Translations under genes and position numbers: made by a program | Notes under the pieces: generated by a model | What the model was told of the DNA's origin: nothing | The model's input: only the letters and a program-made list of their open reading frames with translations | Database searches by the model: none | Source: Haberlea rhodopensis | Lineage: Eukaryota > Streptophyta > Magnoliopsida > Lamiales > Gesneriaceae | Direction: 5' to 3' | Length of the DNA stretch: 64,000 nucleotides | Assembly: GCA_907163345.1 (NCBI GenBank) | Contig: CAJQUN010000032.1 | Span: 3,448,424-3,512,423, forward strand | Shown: positions 48,591 to 59,327 of the stretch, one piece after another | Layout of the letters: every line of letters begins with the position of its first letter | Numbering within the stretch: position 1 is the first letter of the stretch

Positions 48591-49194
48591 ATTTTGGAGC
48601 ACCTTTTTTTTTTCCCTTGTTGTTTGTTTGTGGTTTGGTTTGAAGAATCTTCTTTGATTTTGAAGCAATATTATTAGGTTTTCGCTCAAAAGGATTGACA
48701 AGATTACAGTAAAATACTTGTACGATTTCGATGAAATTTTTGAAAACTTATAGGAATCTTTGAGCGATTTCGATGACAATGATGGAGGAATGACTGGAAA
48801 ATTTTTTAGCGTTGAAGAAGAAGAGGTGCGATGATTTGAACAAGAAATAACAGAAGTGATGAAAATGTTCAGAAAGTTTTCGAAGATGAATGTAAAGGCA
48901 GAAGACGAGGGTAATTTAGTAATTTGCGCTCAATCGGACTTAAATGAAAGGCAAATAATTTGGTGGACTGGGCCGAAAAATCTTTTATGTTTTGATATCG
49001 GCCCGAAATTTTCCCTTAGTAAAAAGCGTGCAACTTAGTTTAAATTGCAATTTTATTACTCTTTCCGGCCTAATTGGAAATTGATTTTATTGGACTTCGC
49101 GACATGAATTGGACTTCTGTTTGGACATTTAAACTTATGGGCTTTGGTAACATTGATGGGCTTGTCATGATTTCGTTTTTGGGCTTGGTTTTCT

Positions 49195-50250
49195 TGAAGG
49201 AATTACAGAAAGGTATCACTTAAAAAACTTTTGTTCAACTAAATTGAGGCTAAAAATAACATTTCTTAACAATTTGTTTTTCAGAAAACTTTATTCAAAT
49301 ATGTCCAATTTTATGAGCTTGTTTCCAGAAAGGTATTTTTCTTTACCAAAATACCCTTAAATTCAAAATAGTTAGGGCAACCCATTTGTTTACTAAAATA
49401 TCAATTGTTTGTTCAAACCCTAGCAATGCATAATTTCCAACCAAATTAGGGTTTCAAACCCATGAGTCGTCGCCGCATGTGCACCTCCTACGCCCGTCGC
49501 CGCCTGCGCATCTCCTTCAAAAAACACATGTTTTTATTTTCCTTTTTAAAACTGCTTACTGGTGGAATGACGATGAATGAAATTGTTCAGCACAGTGAAT
49601 CCATAAACCCCATAGAAAGATTTTGCTCCTGTTTAGAATGAAAGTGATGTTGAAATTGATTTTGAAAGTGATATTATCACCACAGTGAATCAATTGCTTT
49701 TGAAAATGATGTCTTCGTTGATGAACTCTCCTTGAAATTGATGGCTTCTATGGTTTTTGGACATTGATTCACGATTTTTCTACATTGATGCACGTGAAAT
49801 TCTGAAAATTTCATACATTTGGTGTACGATTTTTTTAATCATGTGCGTGCATCAACCTAAAATTGGACATTAGATGCACAAAAAATGGACATGGGTGCAT
49901 AAAAATTGGACATTGGATGGACTAAAATTGGACATTGATGGACTAAAATTGGACATTGATGCACTAAAATTGGACATTGATGCACGATTTCGTGCATTGG
50001 GCATGATTTATGTGCATTGGTGCATGATTTTTGACTTGATCCACGATTTTTGTACATTGATGCACGATTTTTTCTACATTGGTGCATGATTTTTGGACAT
50101 TGATGCACGATTTTGGAAATTGATACACGCTTTTTTCTACATTGATGCACGATTTGTTTTGGCCTGTGGGTGCACGATCATTTTTGCCTATAAGTGCACG
50201 ATTTGGCTTGTGATGCATGATTTTTTTTATATGTATGTGCACGTGCTACA
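49195..50250. mobile_element. Second MULE-like left end with short tandem repeats
   Basis: GAAGGAATTACAGAAAGGTATCACTT at 49195 matches the left end of MULE-2 in direct orientation and lies 180 bp beyond its right end, followed by GTTCAACTAAAT and ATGTCCAATTTT as in MULE-2. It therefore begins another element, whose other end I could not find. At 49855-50230 a unit of about 20-25 bp (TTGGACATTGATGCACTAAAA, later TGCACGATTTTTG variants) is repeated about fifteen times. No transposase is visible. Confidence 0.5.
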
Positions 50251-53200
50251 GTAACCTAACAAGAGTTATTAATATCATTTCGACAGGAAATTGACCTAAG
50301 CAAATTGTTGTTTTTTTGGTAGATTAAATTGAATTATTATTGGCCAAGTGGTACCAGCTTGTAAGTGCCCCTTCTTTTGGAAAAATGTGCAAAAATTTAA
50401 TGTCCCATCCTGCGAATATAAAAAAAAACCAAAACCATAATCATAACAGAAACGTTGGAACCATAATCAAAATTGTAAATTTAAGCTTTTAATGTCCTAA
50501 ATAAATTGAACAAACATTATTTTTTATTTATGTTATTATTAGAAAATAAAAAAAGATTCATAATTTTTTTAATATTACTATTAAACTTGGACGTGAATAT
50601 TCTCATCCAAACGTTGCTAGGCATGGGTAGCAACCAACCCACCTCACTTTAATGAGGACACAATTTGTGAATCGGAAATGTAGATGGTATAGTCTTGTGA
50701 TGATGGCGATTGGTTAACAACAATGATGAAGAAATAGTCAAAAATTATTGAGACAGCTCAAGTAACAAAGCTAGAGCATAGTATATAGCATGTAATTCCA
50801 AATAATACAACCTCCACACTTAGAATGGACACGGGCAATTCCAAGAAAACCTTGCCTTATTCTACACTAAATGCCTATAAACTTTTTGTCAGCTTATAAG
50901 AGAAATGCCAAGATTCATTCATATTTTGTCTCTTAATAACTTCACTACAACCTTTTACGATACTTGGAATAGGTTTGGCACAATTCTTTTACAATACTTA
51001 ATATTACATCATTCAACATATCGAGGAATGTTTGCATGTATATTATCACAGACACATGATAAATATTCAACACTATGAAATTGTAGATTAATGTCATTTC
51101 ATATGTGATACTACATCAATTGCTACATTTACTGGATATTATTGTTGCATACACAATAAATAAAAGGTTTCTTAAGACGTGAAACATAAAATAAAACACC
51201 AATTATGGCAGAAAATAGAACACCAATAATTGCAGAAAATTTGCATCAATAATCAAGAGTTAATGCATCACCTTTATTGAAAAGGGCTTCATATGAAAAG
51301 GGAATCTGCATATGGTAAGTATAGTCCTCAAACAGACTGAATTCTTCCACACTTATTAGTTATTACATAGGCAAGACAAATTCAGTATCCACGACGACGT
51401 TATTAGAAATACCATGAACAATGCCATCTAGTTTCTGTCTTCTGGCTGTGCATCTTTATTTCTATTTGCCAAAGCTTTAAATCATACTTTGTCCTACTAA
51501 TATATCCAAAACCCATAGATTTTTTCTTTAGACCAAATACGACCCAAAGATACAAGACAGAACCTCAATAAAATCACCCACAGCAAAGCTTTTCCAAGCA
51601 TAAATAGGAGGCATGGACACAAATTCAAATCAATGCAATCTTATTTCAATCAGATGTTATTCACCTGAACCAAATCTACTGTCATTGCCATGGGAAATGT
51701 TTCTTTACGCTTAACACTGCATACAGTGAACAATGCATGCGAGTCCCAAACAGCAGATGTCGCTAATTTAATCACAAACAGAGAAGAACAATGTCAGCAT
51801 AATGGAAGGGAAGGAGAAAGTACCATGTTGTACAAAACTCACAGGTTGAAGCAGGTAAGCACTAAACAAATAATTCAATATTGTGAACAGAATTCAGCAA
51901 ATTTTTTCGATGCTTGTGAAAAATTAAGCATTTCCAATTCTCAGTAAAAAACAATACATGATAGAGATTTGAGTTACTTCCCTTTCCATCTTCTTGAAAA
52001 GTTAATCACAAGTATTCTAAGTTCCACAATTAAAATCATAGATTGTCCACTGCAAAAAGAGAACACTTTGCTTGCTAACATGACTTGACATAACAGCACA
52101 AAATAGATGAGATTGAATACGTACCGAACATGGATGGCTACACAGGTGAGCAAAAGCAACAAATCTTTCCTCGACCTTCTATTAATGCAAAATCGTCTCT
52201 CCCAGTCAACTGGTTCATTACAAACATCCACTCTGCACGTTTCATTATCCTTGCTGGGGAAAAGCTAGAATCTGGAGAAAAACATGTTCACTTATCCTTT
52301 AAAAGGGAAAAGAGAGGTTAATTGGATTTTCATTTCTAACAATAAACTAGGTTGCAAGTATTTGAGCGTAGTTATACTTATACCAATCGAATCAAGATCA
52401 TGAATTACTTAACTCTAAATTTGTAAGGATCTAAACTTTAACCAAACATGTGAATAGTACACGAATGTCGAACGTGAATAATTAATAATTACGAATAGAC
52501 CAAAGGTCAGAAGTAAGGTGCACAACACACGGTTTCCTGCTCATGCAATAATGCAACATTTGTCACAACGAAAAAGGGAAAAGCCGGTGTACGAAACTCC
52601 CGTTATGTGCGAGGTTTGGGAAGGAGTTCGACCACTTTGGGCCTAATGTACGCATCCTTCACTTGCATTTCAAGAGGCAAAATGGAAGGCAAACATTAGC
52701 CAACTTAGTCGGAACGAAATAAAGTGTAATTTTATATAGGAAAATTAAGATTTGACAAGTTTTACTGATTACTTATTATTGATATGCCTAAACTGATAAA
52801 ACTTGAAGAAACAGAATAAAATTCAAAGAGAGAGGAAAATAAAGATATCAGATAATTTTTAGGAAAAAAGATGCAATGTGGAGTTATTCACGTGTTTGGG
52901 CCACAAGACAAAAGTTGACAACTGCATTTTACTTGGCCTGATAAACAATTGTGTTTTTCTTGTCACGCTGGATGTGGAAACTAAACTTCAGTAAATGGTA
53001 TCAAATTTCTACAAAAAGGAGAAAAAAGCAAAAACACCAAATCAATTTAGCATCACATTTAGATTTCATATCAGATTATTAACCTAATTTTATCCTCTTG
53101 CTATAGTAAACATGACAAAAAAAGAAATGGTAGAGTTTGATACCAAGATAAACATAATTTATCTTGCATCACACAAATGCCAACTGGCATCAGTTCCTTA

Positions 53201-53565
53201 AAAGAAGCTGCCGTACCACGTTTTGTTCCGTGCAGATTTAGAACTCATCCTTGCGTTTCATGACAAATAAGAGATATTCCAAAATATCCATAGATAATAC
53301 ACGTTCTACACATGCATGAGGTGTGAGGTTTCCTTTTCCTTCTTTCCATGGGGATTGCTTTCTATTCGATCAATATATTCACACACTTGCATAAACATTT
53401 ATCCTAAGACTATTCAGCACTCAGCTATCAGGTAGACTGTAAATACATTTAGCCAAATGATCATGATACAAAAATCACAAGGGAGTGTACTTGGTGCTCA
53501 AGGTTGAGGAGTTTCAGACATATCAAATACTATACAAATTCGTCATGCTGCTCAAATTCTTGGTA
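50250..53565. other. Intergenic region upstream of the MATE gene
   Basis: AT-rich sequence without a gene I can recognise; open frames (for example 51690-51947) have no domain-like content. It holds one SINE remnant. The last few hundred bases presumably contain the MATE promoter, but I see no clear TATA box at a convincing distance. Confidence 0.5.
52566..52685 (-). mobile_element. Au-type SINE remnant
   Basis: GGGAAAAGCCGGTGTACGAA, then CTCCCGTTATGTGCGAGGTT, then ACCACTTTGGGCCTAATGTA and GCATTTCAAGAGGC follow closely the body of the plant Au SINE in reverse orientation. The tRNA-like promoter part (boxes A and B) is missing, so it is 5'-truncated or decayed. Recognised from memory of the family pattern. 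Confidence 0.55.
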
Positions 53566-53671
53566 ACTGTATGCAACAGTTCAAAAGAAATCACAACCTA
53601 CTTTACCATTTTCCCTCAATCAATGCTCGAAAGCATCTGGATATCTTTGTCTAACTAACTACATTGACACA

Positions 53672-55066
53672 ATGCAGATTGCAGAGAAGCTAGCATCAGT
53701 AGCAAGTATTGCATGCCCTATCCTTGTAACAGGCTTGCTTATGTATTCCAAGTCTTTCATATCAATGCTCTTCTTGGGACATCTTGGGGAGACTGCACTA
53801 TCTGGGGGTTCATTATCAATTAGCGTTGCCAATATAACAGGTTACTCTGTCCTCAAAGGGCTGTCCATGGGGATGGAGCCAATATGTTATCAAGCTTATG
53901 GAGCAAAGAGATGGGGAATACTCAGTCAAACATACAGAAAGACTCTCTTTCTCCTCTTAGTTGCAGCTATTCCAATCTCTTTGTTGTGGCTAAACATGGA
54001 ACCTATCCTTTTATGGTCAGGTCAAGATGAGAGCATTGCTGCAGTGGCCAAGATCTACATAAAGTATTCCATTCCCGACTTGATTGCTCAGGCACACTTC
54101 CATCCCATACGAACATTCTTGAGGACCCAAAACATTAATAGACCTCTAACCATATCAGTAATATGTGCAATGCTTCTTCACTTTCCAATCAACTACTTTC
54201 TTGTTGTACATCTGAACTTGGGTGTGAGGGGAGTTGCCCTAGCCTCAGCTTGGAACACTTTAAGTGTAAATGTATGGCTGCTAGTTTACCTTCTCCTATC
54301 AAAAACCTCTCTAAAACCTTGGGATAGGGACATAACTAACACATTCTCGGAAGGTTGGCAGCCTCTCCTAACACTTGCAGGACCAACTGTATTATCTGTA
54401 TGCCTAGAGTGGTGGTGTTACGAAATATTGTTGCTGCTTTGCAGTCTATTAAGGAACCCACAGGCTAATGTGGCAGCAATGGGCATTCTAATCCAAACCA
54501 CAAGCTTGCTTTATGTCTTTCCTTCTTCTTTGAGCTCGGGTTTGTCAATACAGGTAGGACACGAATTAGGGGCTGATCAGCCAAGACAGGCTCAACGGAC
54601 AACAGTTATTGGACTCACTCTAGCAGTTTTATGGGGAATTCTGGCCTTCCTTTTCACAATTGCAGTTAAAGATGTATGGGGAAAACTATTCAGTAGTGAA
54701 CCACAGATTCTTTATTTGACATCCATTACTCTTCCTATATTGGGGTTTTGCGAATTAGGTAACAGCCCCCAGACGACAGCATGTGGTATTTTAGTAGGAT
54801 CTGCTCGGCCCAAAATGGCATGCAACATAAACTTTGTCTCCTTCTATCTTATTGGTTTACCAGTAGCAGTTCTTTTGGCCTTCAGATTTAATATGGGCTT
54901 CATTGGCCTGTGGTTTGGGCTTGCAGCAGCAGAAGTTTCGTGCACATGCATGATGGTTTGCACTCTGTTTTACACAAATTGGGAACAGCAAGCCAGCAGG
55001 GCAAAGGAGCTAACTCAAGAAAAAGAAGGTATTAAAAATGACTTGGAAGCCTCTCTCTTAAGCTGA
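53672..55066 (+). CDS. MATE-family efflux transporter (DTX48-56-like subgroup)
   Basis: A cation-coupled antiporter of the multidrug and toxic compound extrusion family, expected to have 12 membrane segments and to export organic compounds across the plasma or an endo-membrane. The single exon encodes 464 residues from MQIAEKLASVASIACPILVT to NDLEASLLS. Family marks are SISMLFLGHLGETALSGGSL-like TM1/2, GMEPICYQAYGAKRW, HPIRTFLRTQ, SVCLEWWCYEILLLLCSLL, AAMGILIQTTSLLYVFPSS, GHELGADQPRQA and LPILGFCELGNSPQTTACG, then a C-terminal DWE-like TNWEQQASRAKELT. Intronless structure and wording fit the plant DTX48-56 group. Length is slightly short at the N-terminus; the frame stays open upstream to about 53565 but without another ATG. 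The usually conserved Gly of PICGQAYG is Tyr73. No lesions. Confidence 0.93.
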   Translation: MQIAEKLASVASIACPILVTGLLMYSKSFISMLFLGHLGETALSGGSLSISVANITGYSVLKGLSMGMEPICYQAYGAKRWGILSQTYRKTLFLLLVAAIPISLLWLNMEPILLWSGQDESIAAVAKIYIKYSIPDLIAQAHFHPIRTFLRTQNINRPLTISVICAMLLHFPINYFLVVHLNLGVRGVALASAWNTLSVNVWLLVYLLLSKTSLKPWDRDITNTFSEGWQPLLTLAGPTVLSVCLEWWCYEILLLLCSLLRNPQANVAAMGILIQTTSLLYVFPSSLSSGLSIQVGHELGADQPRQAQRTTVIGLTLAVLWGILAFLFTIAVKDVWGKLFSSEPQILYLTSITLPILGFCELGNSPQTTACGILVGSARPKMACNINFVSFYLIGLPVAVLLAFRFNMGFIGLWFGLAAAEVSCTCMMVCTLFYTNWEQQASRAKELTQEKEGIKNDLEASLLS

Positions 55067-55069
55067 TCA

Positions 55070-55560
55070 TGTTAACCAGCATACGAAGATCGATGAACTT
55101 CAATAAAGTGTTAGGACGAGGTAGTGGGAATAGATGCAAGGTATAGATAATATGAATGACAAAAACTGAGGAAAGATAGTTGAGATTGGGTGGTATAATA
55201 GCATTGGCAAACCAAATGACTTTTTATCCTGAGAAGTCAGAGTCGTGATCTCCTTTAAAGATATCAAGAGTCTTATCGATTTCCATATGTAATATCATTT
55301 ATCATACTTCAACTCTAGCTTGAAATTCTCTTCTGAAGTATCAAAAAATTTAAAACAAACACCCCTGACTACAATGTACATATTGTGCACAAAGCTCTAA
55401 ATTTTTCATTTGAGATTGGATAAAAGATAAGTTTTAATACCTTTGAGTAAATACTGGTCGTGAAATCTGAATAGATAACAATGACAAATAAGAGAATCTC
55501 ACAAAAGACTTGGGATAGGGAGAGGAGAAGATGAGAGCCAAAATTTGGTGTGCGGTTATC
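55070..55560. other. 3' flank of the MATE gene
   Basis: No gene. Probably includes the MATE 3'UTR; AATAAA-like words occur near 55100. Nothing else stands out. Confidence 0.4.
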
Positions 55561-58500
55561 GTGTACGCCCAAATTAGCCCCACTCAATCCAAAAGATTGA
55601 TAACGAAATGTAGTAGTGTGAGTAGGGATCGATTAGTTGTGAATTTTTGTGTTTAACGAAATCAAAAACAAAACAGTAAAAGAAACATGGGGTTGTATGA
55701 TGAATTATACTAATGAGATTAAAAGCAAACTGATTATACTATCGAAAGCGATTCTTGGTATCGGTCAACTCAACCTTGGATATTATCATCTATTTCATCG
55801 ATTCGCAAAAGACTCAACTTATTTGAATATTATCATTTGGAAATCTAATTCCTCCATCACCTTACTCCTAGTCAATTAGCCCATGCATTATGATTTAACT
55901 CTTATCGATAAATCAATCTATATATGCGCAATTTAGATTGAAATCATGATAGCTTTCAAAACTAGTGAGTGGTGAATCTAAATAACATAAACATACGCGG
56001 TTTATATTAATCTATTCAATTGTTTTCCGTAAAAGCTTAATAAATTCAACAGTTGAAAATTATCAGTCTTAGTTGCTTCTTCAATTAGATTACTCATACA
56101 ATCTCTTATTCGATATCTAATTAGCAGTAGATTACCTACAAGTTATTAGGTTGTCAATCCAAAAATCAAACAAGAATCATGTCAATAAACTTAGAAAAAC
56201 ATTGATATTCAATAAAAATTGATAGTTAACAACAAAAATCTCCCCAATATTAATATATCTAAGTTATTGTCTTTCTCGACCAATAATTAAAACTTAGCTA
56301 CTCATAACTAGATTAAAAACAGCAAAAACCATCCTAGAAAGCATAAATAAAAGCAAGGTAAAGAAGAACTAACTGGATCTCCACTCGTCGAGGTCGTCAA
56401 TCCCGTCTTTGTGCTGATCTTCTTAGCTGTCTTGAGAGAAAATATAAAAATTATGCTATCTAATGGCTATCTAATCTATCTAATTGCTGAATAATAGTTA
56501 TCTAATGCATAATATGGTCCAAATCTCGAGTTATATGTAGTGGGGGCTGAAGAGGTAGGTCACAATCCTTCTAGGATTGACAGGCGTCCCATCGGTGCTG
56601 GGACACCACTTCCTTACCACAACTTAGTATTGTGGTCATAACTTTCTCATACGATCTCAGAATTAAACGGATTAGTTGTCCACGCGAAGATAACAGAAAG
56701 TTCTACAACTTTTCTATTGATCACATCCAAAATATGGCTCGAGCATGAAGAAATTCGAGGAGAAAGAAGTGACACGTGTTTTAGATTCCGGTTTTCCTGA
56801 CTTTCTTCCTTTTCCATCGTTTTAGCTCGAAACTCCACCTTTTTCCTACATATGACCAAATGTATGATTATGAACTATAAACATAAAGTTAACCATTAAA
56901 TCATGTCTAATCATTGATAGTTAAGCGCATAAAACATGTCTATTTCGGGACACATCAAATCCCCTCATACTTAAACTTTGCTCGTCATCGAGTAAGTAAA
57001 ACAAAACTACTAATCTTTTTGTGGCTCATAGTTCCACAACTAACAAACTTTGTCCTCACTTTTTGCCTCAACAATTTTAATCATGCATAGTCTAGAAAGG
57101 CGTTGAAAAGGTAAGCTAACAATGGAACAAGTTCAATCCCTAAACATTTCATACTCAACAAAGCATTGAACGCATGTGTGAGCGTGGTCATAAACAAGTG
57201 TCATGCACATATTATAGATTCAATTAATATAAAACTCACAATAGCTCAAGTTATACATTAACACAAGTATAAGCTCATTCGCATACCCTTCTCCACCAAA
57301 CATAAACCAGATAGGTCTTTATTAGCTTGTAGTTTGGCCAATGTGTTGGCTTATGAAGGAAATGATGCACAATATAAGCTTTTTCTCTTCTTGCGTGATT
57401 TTTTCAAACCTTGTATCTTTTGTAAAGTTTATTTCATTCAAATTTCTCTTTTGTATGTGGGCCATAGAAAAACAAGATCGGATTGTGTCAAGTCTCGGAC
57501 TGGAAGCTAGATTGCCACCTTCAAGCCTAGAGAGCAAGAGAGATCTATTTATCCATGTGGGAGTATTGACTACACCCCAAATTCTGAGCTTCATGTTACT
57601 CTTGCCAAGTGACATGTCAGATCCAGGGCGAGCTGCTCCTCCCGACAAGGGTACTACGGTCTGCAAGCTCCAATTCAAGTTCTCAGTTTGGGCCTCATAT
57701 TTATTCTATATACCATGTTCGTATGGTGGCGCGATGTTCTACGTGAATCCACGTTGGAAGGACATCATACCAAAGTCGTACAATTAGGACCTCGATATGG
57801 TTATATTCTTTTTATCGTATCGGAGGTTATGTTTTCTCCTTGAAATTTTATTTATTTATTTCTATTTTCAAGGCATCTCCCGTCAAAGGTATGGATAAAA
57901 ATCATATTTTGGCTCATTCGGAAGATGATAAGCTAGCCAAAGAATGTCGAATGAGGTTTTTTGCATGCTTAGCATACAACCATTCTTTTTGCATTAAAGC
58001 TCAAAAGGGACACTAGTGAAAATTTTGTTTGCATAGTAAGCTTGAAAGGCTCAAACACATCAAAAATCGCATATATCTTTTTCATACTTGCAAATAATCT
58101 AGATATACGCATCAAATAGTATGTAGTTAAGTTCTATCATGTATTAGAGACTTACTAAGACTACCACAAAGTTCACACAACTTTCACTACGTTATGCCCA
58201 CTTCACAAGCCATGATAATTTTGTGCTCAATATATTCAACTATTATGTCAAGGCATAATTTGCATTAGAGTTTAAAGTGTTCCAAGGTTAGCAATTCATC
58301 TATTTTCAAGACATGCATACTATCAATTAGGTATCATCATGAGCTAGTGATTCAAAAGTCTATGTTCATCATTAACTATGAGCTCAAAATTTTTAAATTT
58401 TTTTTGCATTTTTGCAATAATAAAGAAGCAATAAACTAACTAATTCCCCCCCCCCCCCCCACACCCCACCCACCCTCATACTTAAATATTACATTGTTCC

Positions 58501-58854
58501 CAATGTAAAACAGAAAATACAAGAAAAAAGAAAAAGATAAACTAAAAATGCAATAAAAAGAAAGGGAAAACTAACTCCCATTGGGTTGCCTTCCAAGCGG
58601 CGCATCTGTTTATCGTCGGTGGCACGACATCAGTGCTCTTGTGCTCATGGTGGTTCATGCAGGGTCTCATCTTCTACCTTTTTCACCTTAGTATTTTCTT
58701 GACAATTCGAAGGCGATATATATTTGTCTTGTACTTCTTGGAGGTCCCCAACTCTTTTCTCATTCCCCAGTTATGTATTGATGTATATGGAGGTTGTTCG
58801 GGATGAAGTTTCAGCTCAATATCAGGTACATGCAATTCAGAATTTTGAAGTTTA
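55560..58854 (-). mobile_element. Non-coding part of an Athila-like Gypsy element, degraded
   Basis: No gag or pol here. Several phrases are typical of the long non-coding regions of Athila/Tat-type plant retroelements: CATCAAATCCCCTCATACTT with TTTGCTCGTC near 56955, CCTCATACTTAAATATTACA with TTGTTCCCAATGTAAAA near 58475, and CATTGGGTTGCCTTCCAAGC with GGCGCA near 58578. A poly-C run lies at about 58447-58460. LTR borders were not found. A mitochondrial insert sits at 57680-57837. Confidence 0.5.
57680..57837 (+). pseudogene. cox3: NUMT: fragment of mitochondrial cox3
   Basis: Read from 57682 the DNA encodes about 52 codons without a stop, including [36 protein letters not shown] and LFIVSEVMF, the early transmembrane region of plant mitochondrial cytochrome c oxidase subunit III. 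Before 57680 and after about 57837 the cox3 sequence breaks off, so only ~155 bp are present. The gene is mitochondrial in plants, so this is a transferred fragment and not functional. The preceding ~240 bp (57440-57680) may also be organellar but I could not identify it. Confidence 0.85.
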
Positions 58855-59069
58855 GAAAGAGATAGGGGTGCTTACCGGGCCGGGTCAAACCGGACCCGGC
58901 CCGGATTCGGACCGTTAAGTCCGGTCCGAAACCGGAACCGGACTTAACGGTTCCGGTTCGCCCCGGAACCGGTTAGAAACCGGTCCGGGGCGGTCCGGTG
59001 CTACCGGTTTGGTTCCGGTTCCGGAACTGGAACCGGTTGCTTTTTAAAAAAAAAAAATTAATAAAAAAA

Positions 59070-59160
59070 GAAGAAGGCAACGTTAACAAATGTTAACGTT
59101 GCCTTCAACGTTAACATTTGTTAACGTTGGCAACGGCTCTTAGCCGTTGCCAACGTTAAC
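59070..59160. repeat. AACGTTAAC inverted repeats in the hAT leader
   Basis: GGCAACGTTAACA, AATGTTAACGTTGCC and GGCAACGGCTCTTAGCCGTTGCC form several nested perfect inverted repeats just upstream of the transposase gene. They could fold as hairpins in the transcript or bind protein; function unknown. Confidence 0.7.
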
Positions 59161-59327
59161 ATTTTATTTTTATTTTTTAAAAAAAATTTTAATAAATAAA
59201 AAAACTATAAATAGGGGATGTTGTGTTGTGTATTGTTTCATAACAATTCTTGTAACGAAAAATACTTCACTCACATATTTTTCTCTCAATTGTGCTATCT
59301 ACAATTTACTTATAGTCTTATATAATA

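Larger units (their letters stand above)
39807..49015 (+). mobile_element. Mutator-like element (MULE-2), 9.2 kb, with 9-bp target duplication
   Basis: TTAGTAAAA lies immediately left (39798-39806) and immediately right (49016-49024). The left end reads GAGGAAATTACACATAGATA and the right end, inverted, GGGAAAATTTCGGGCCGATA. Further inside, AAGTCC and ATTACTAAATTACCC recur inverted (39911-39969 and 48910-48942), so the terminal repeats are long and diverged. Inside are a dead mudrA (plus), an accessory gene remnant (minus) and a palindromic satellite. The left ~495 bp also exist at 36825-37320 and 38316-38811 through tandem duplication. Confidence 0.88.

Noticed and set aside
51690..51947. 85-codon plus-strand frame as an upstream exon of the MATE gene
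   Set aside because: No membrane-like sequence, no in-phase splice sites seen, and MATE genes of this subgroup are usually intronless.
57322..57787. Two overlapping open frames on opposite strands around the cox3 insert
   Set aside because: They use frames other than the cox3 frame and run across the insertion border, so they are chance openings.
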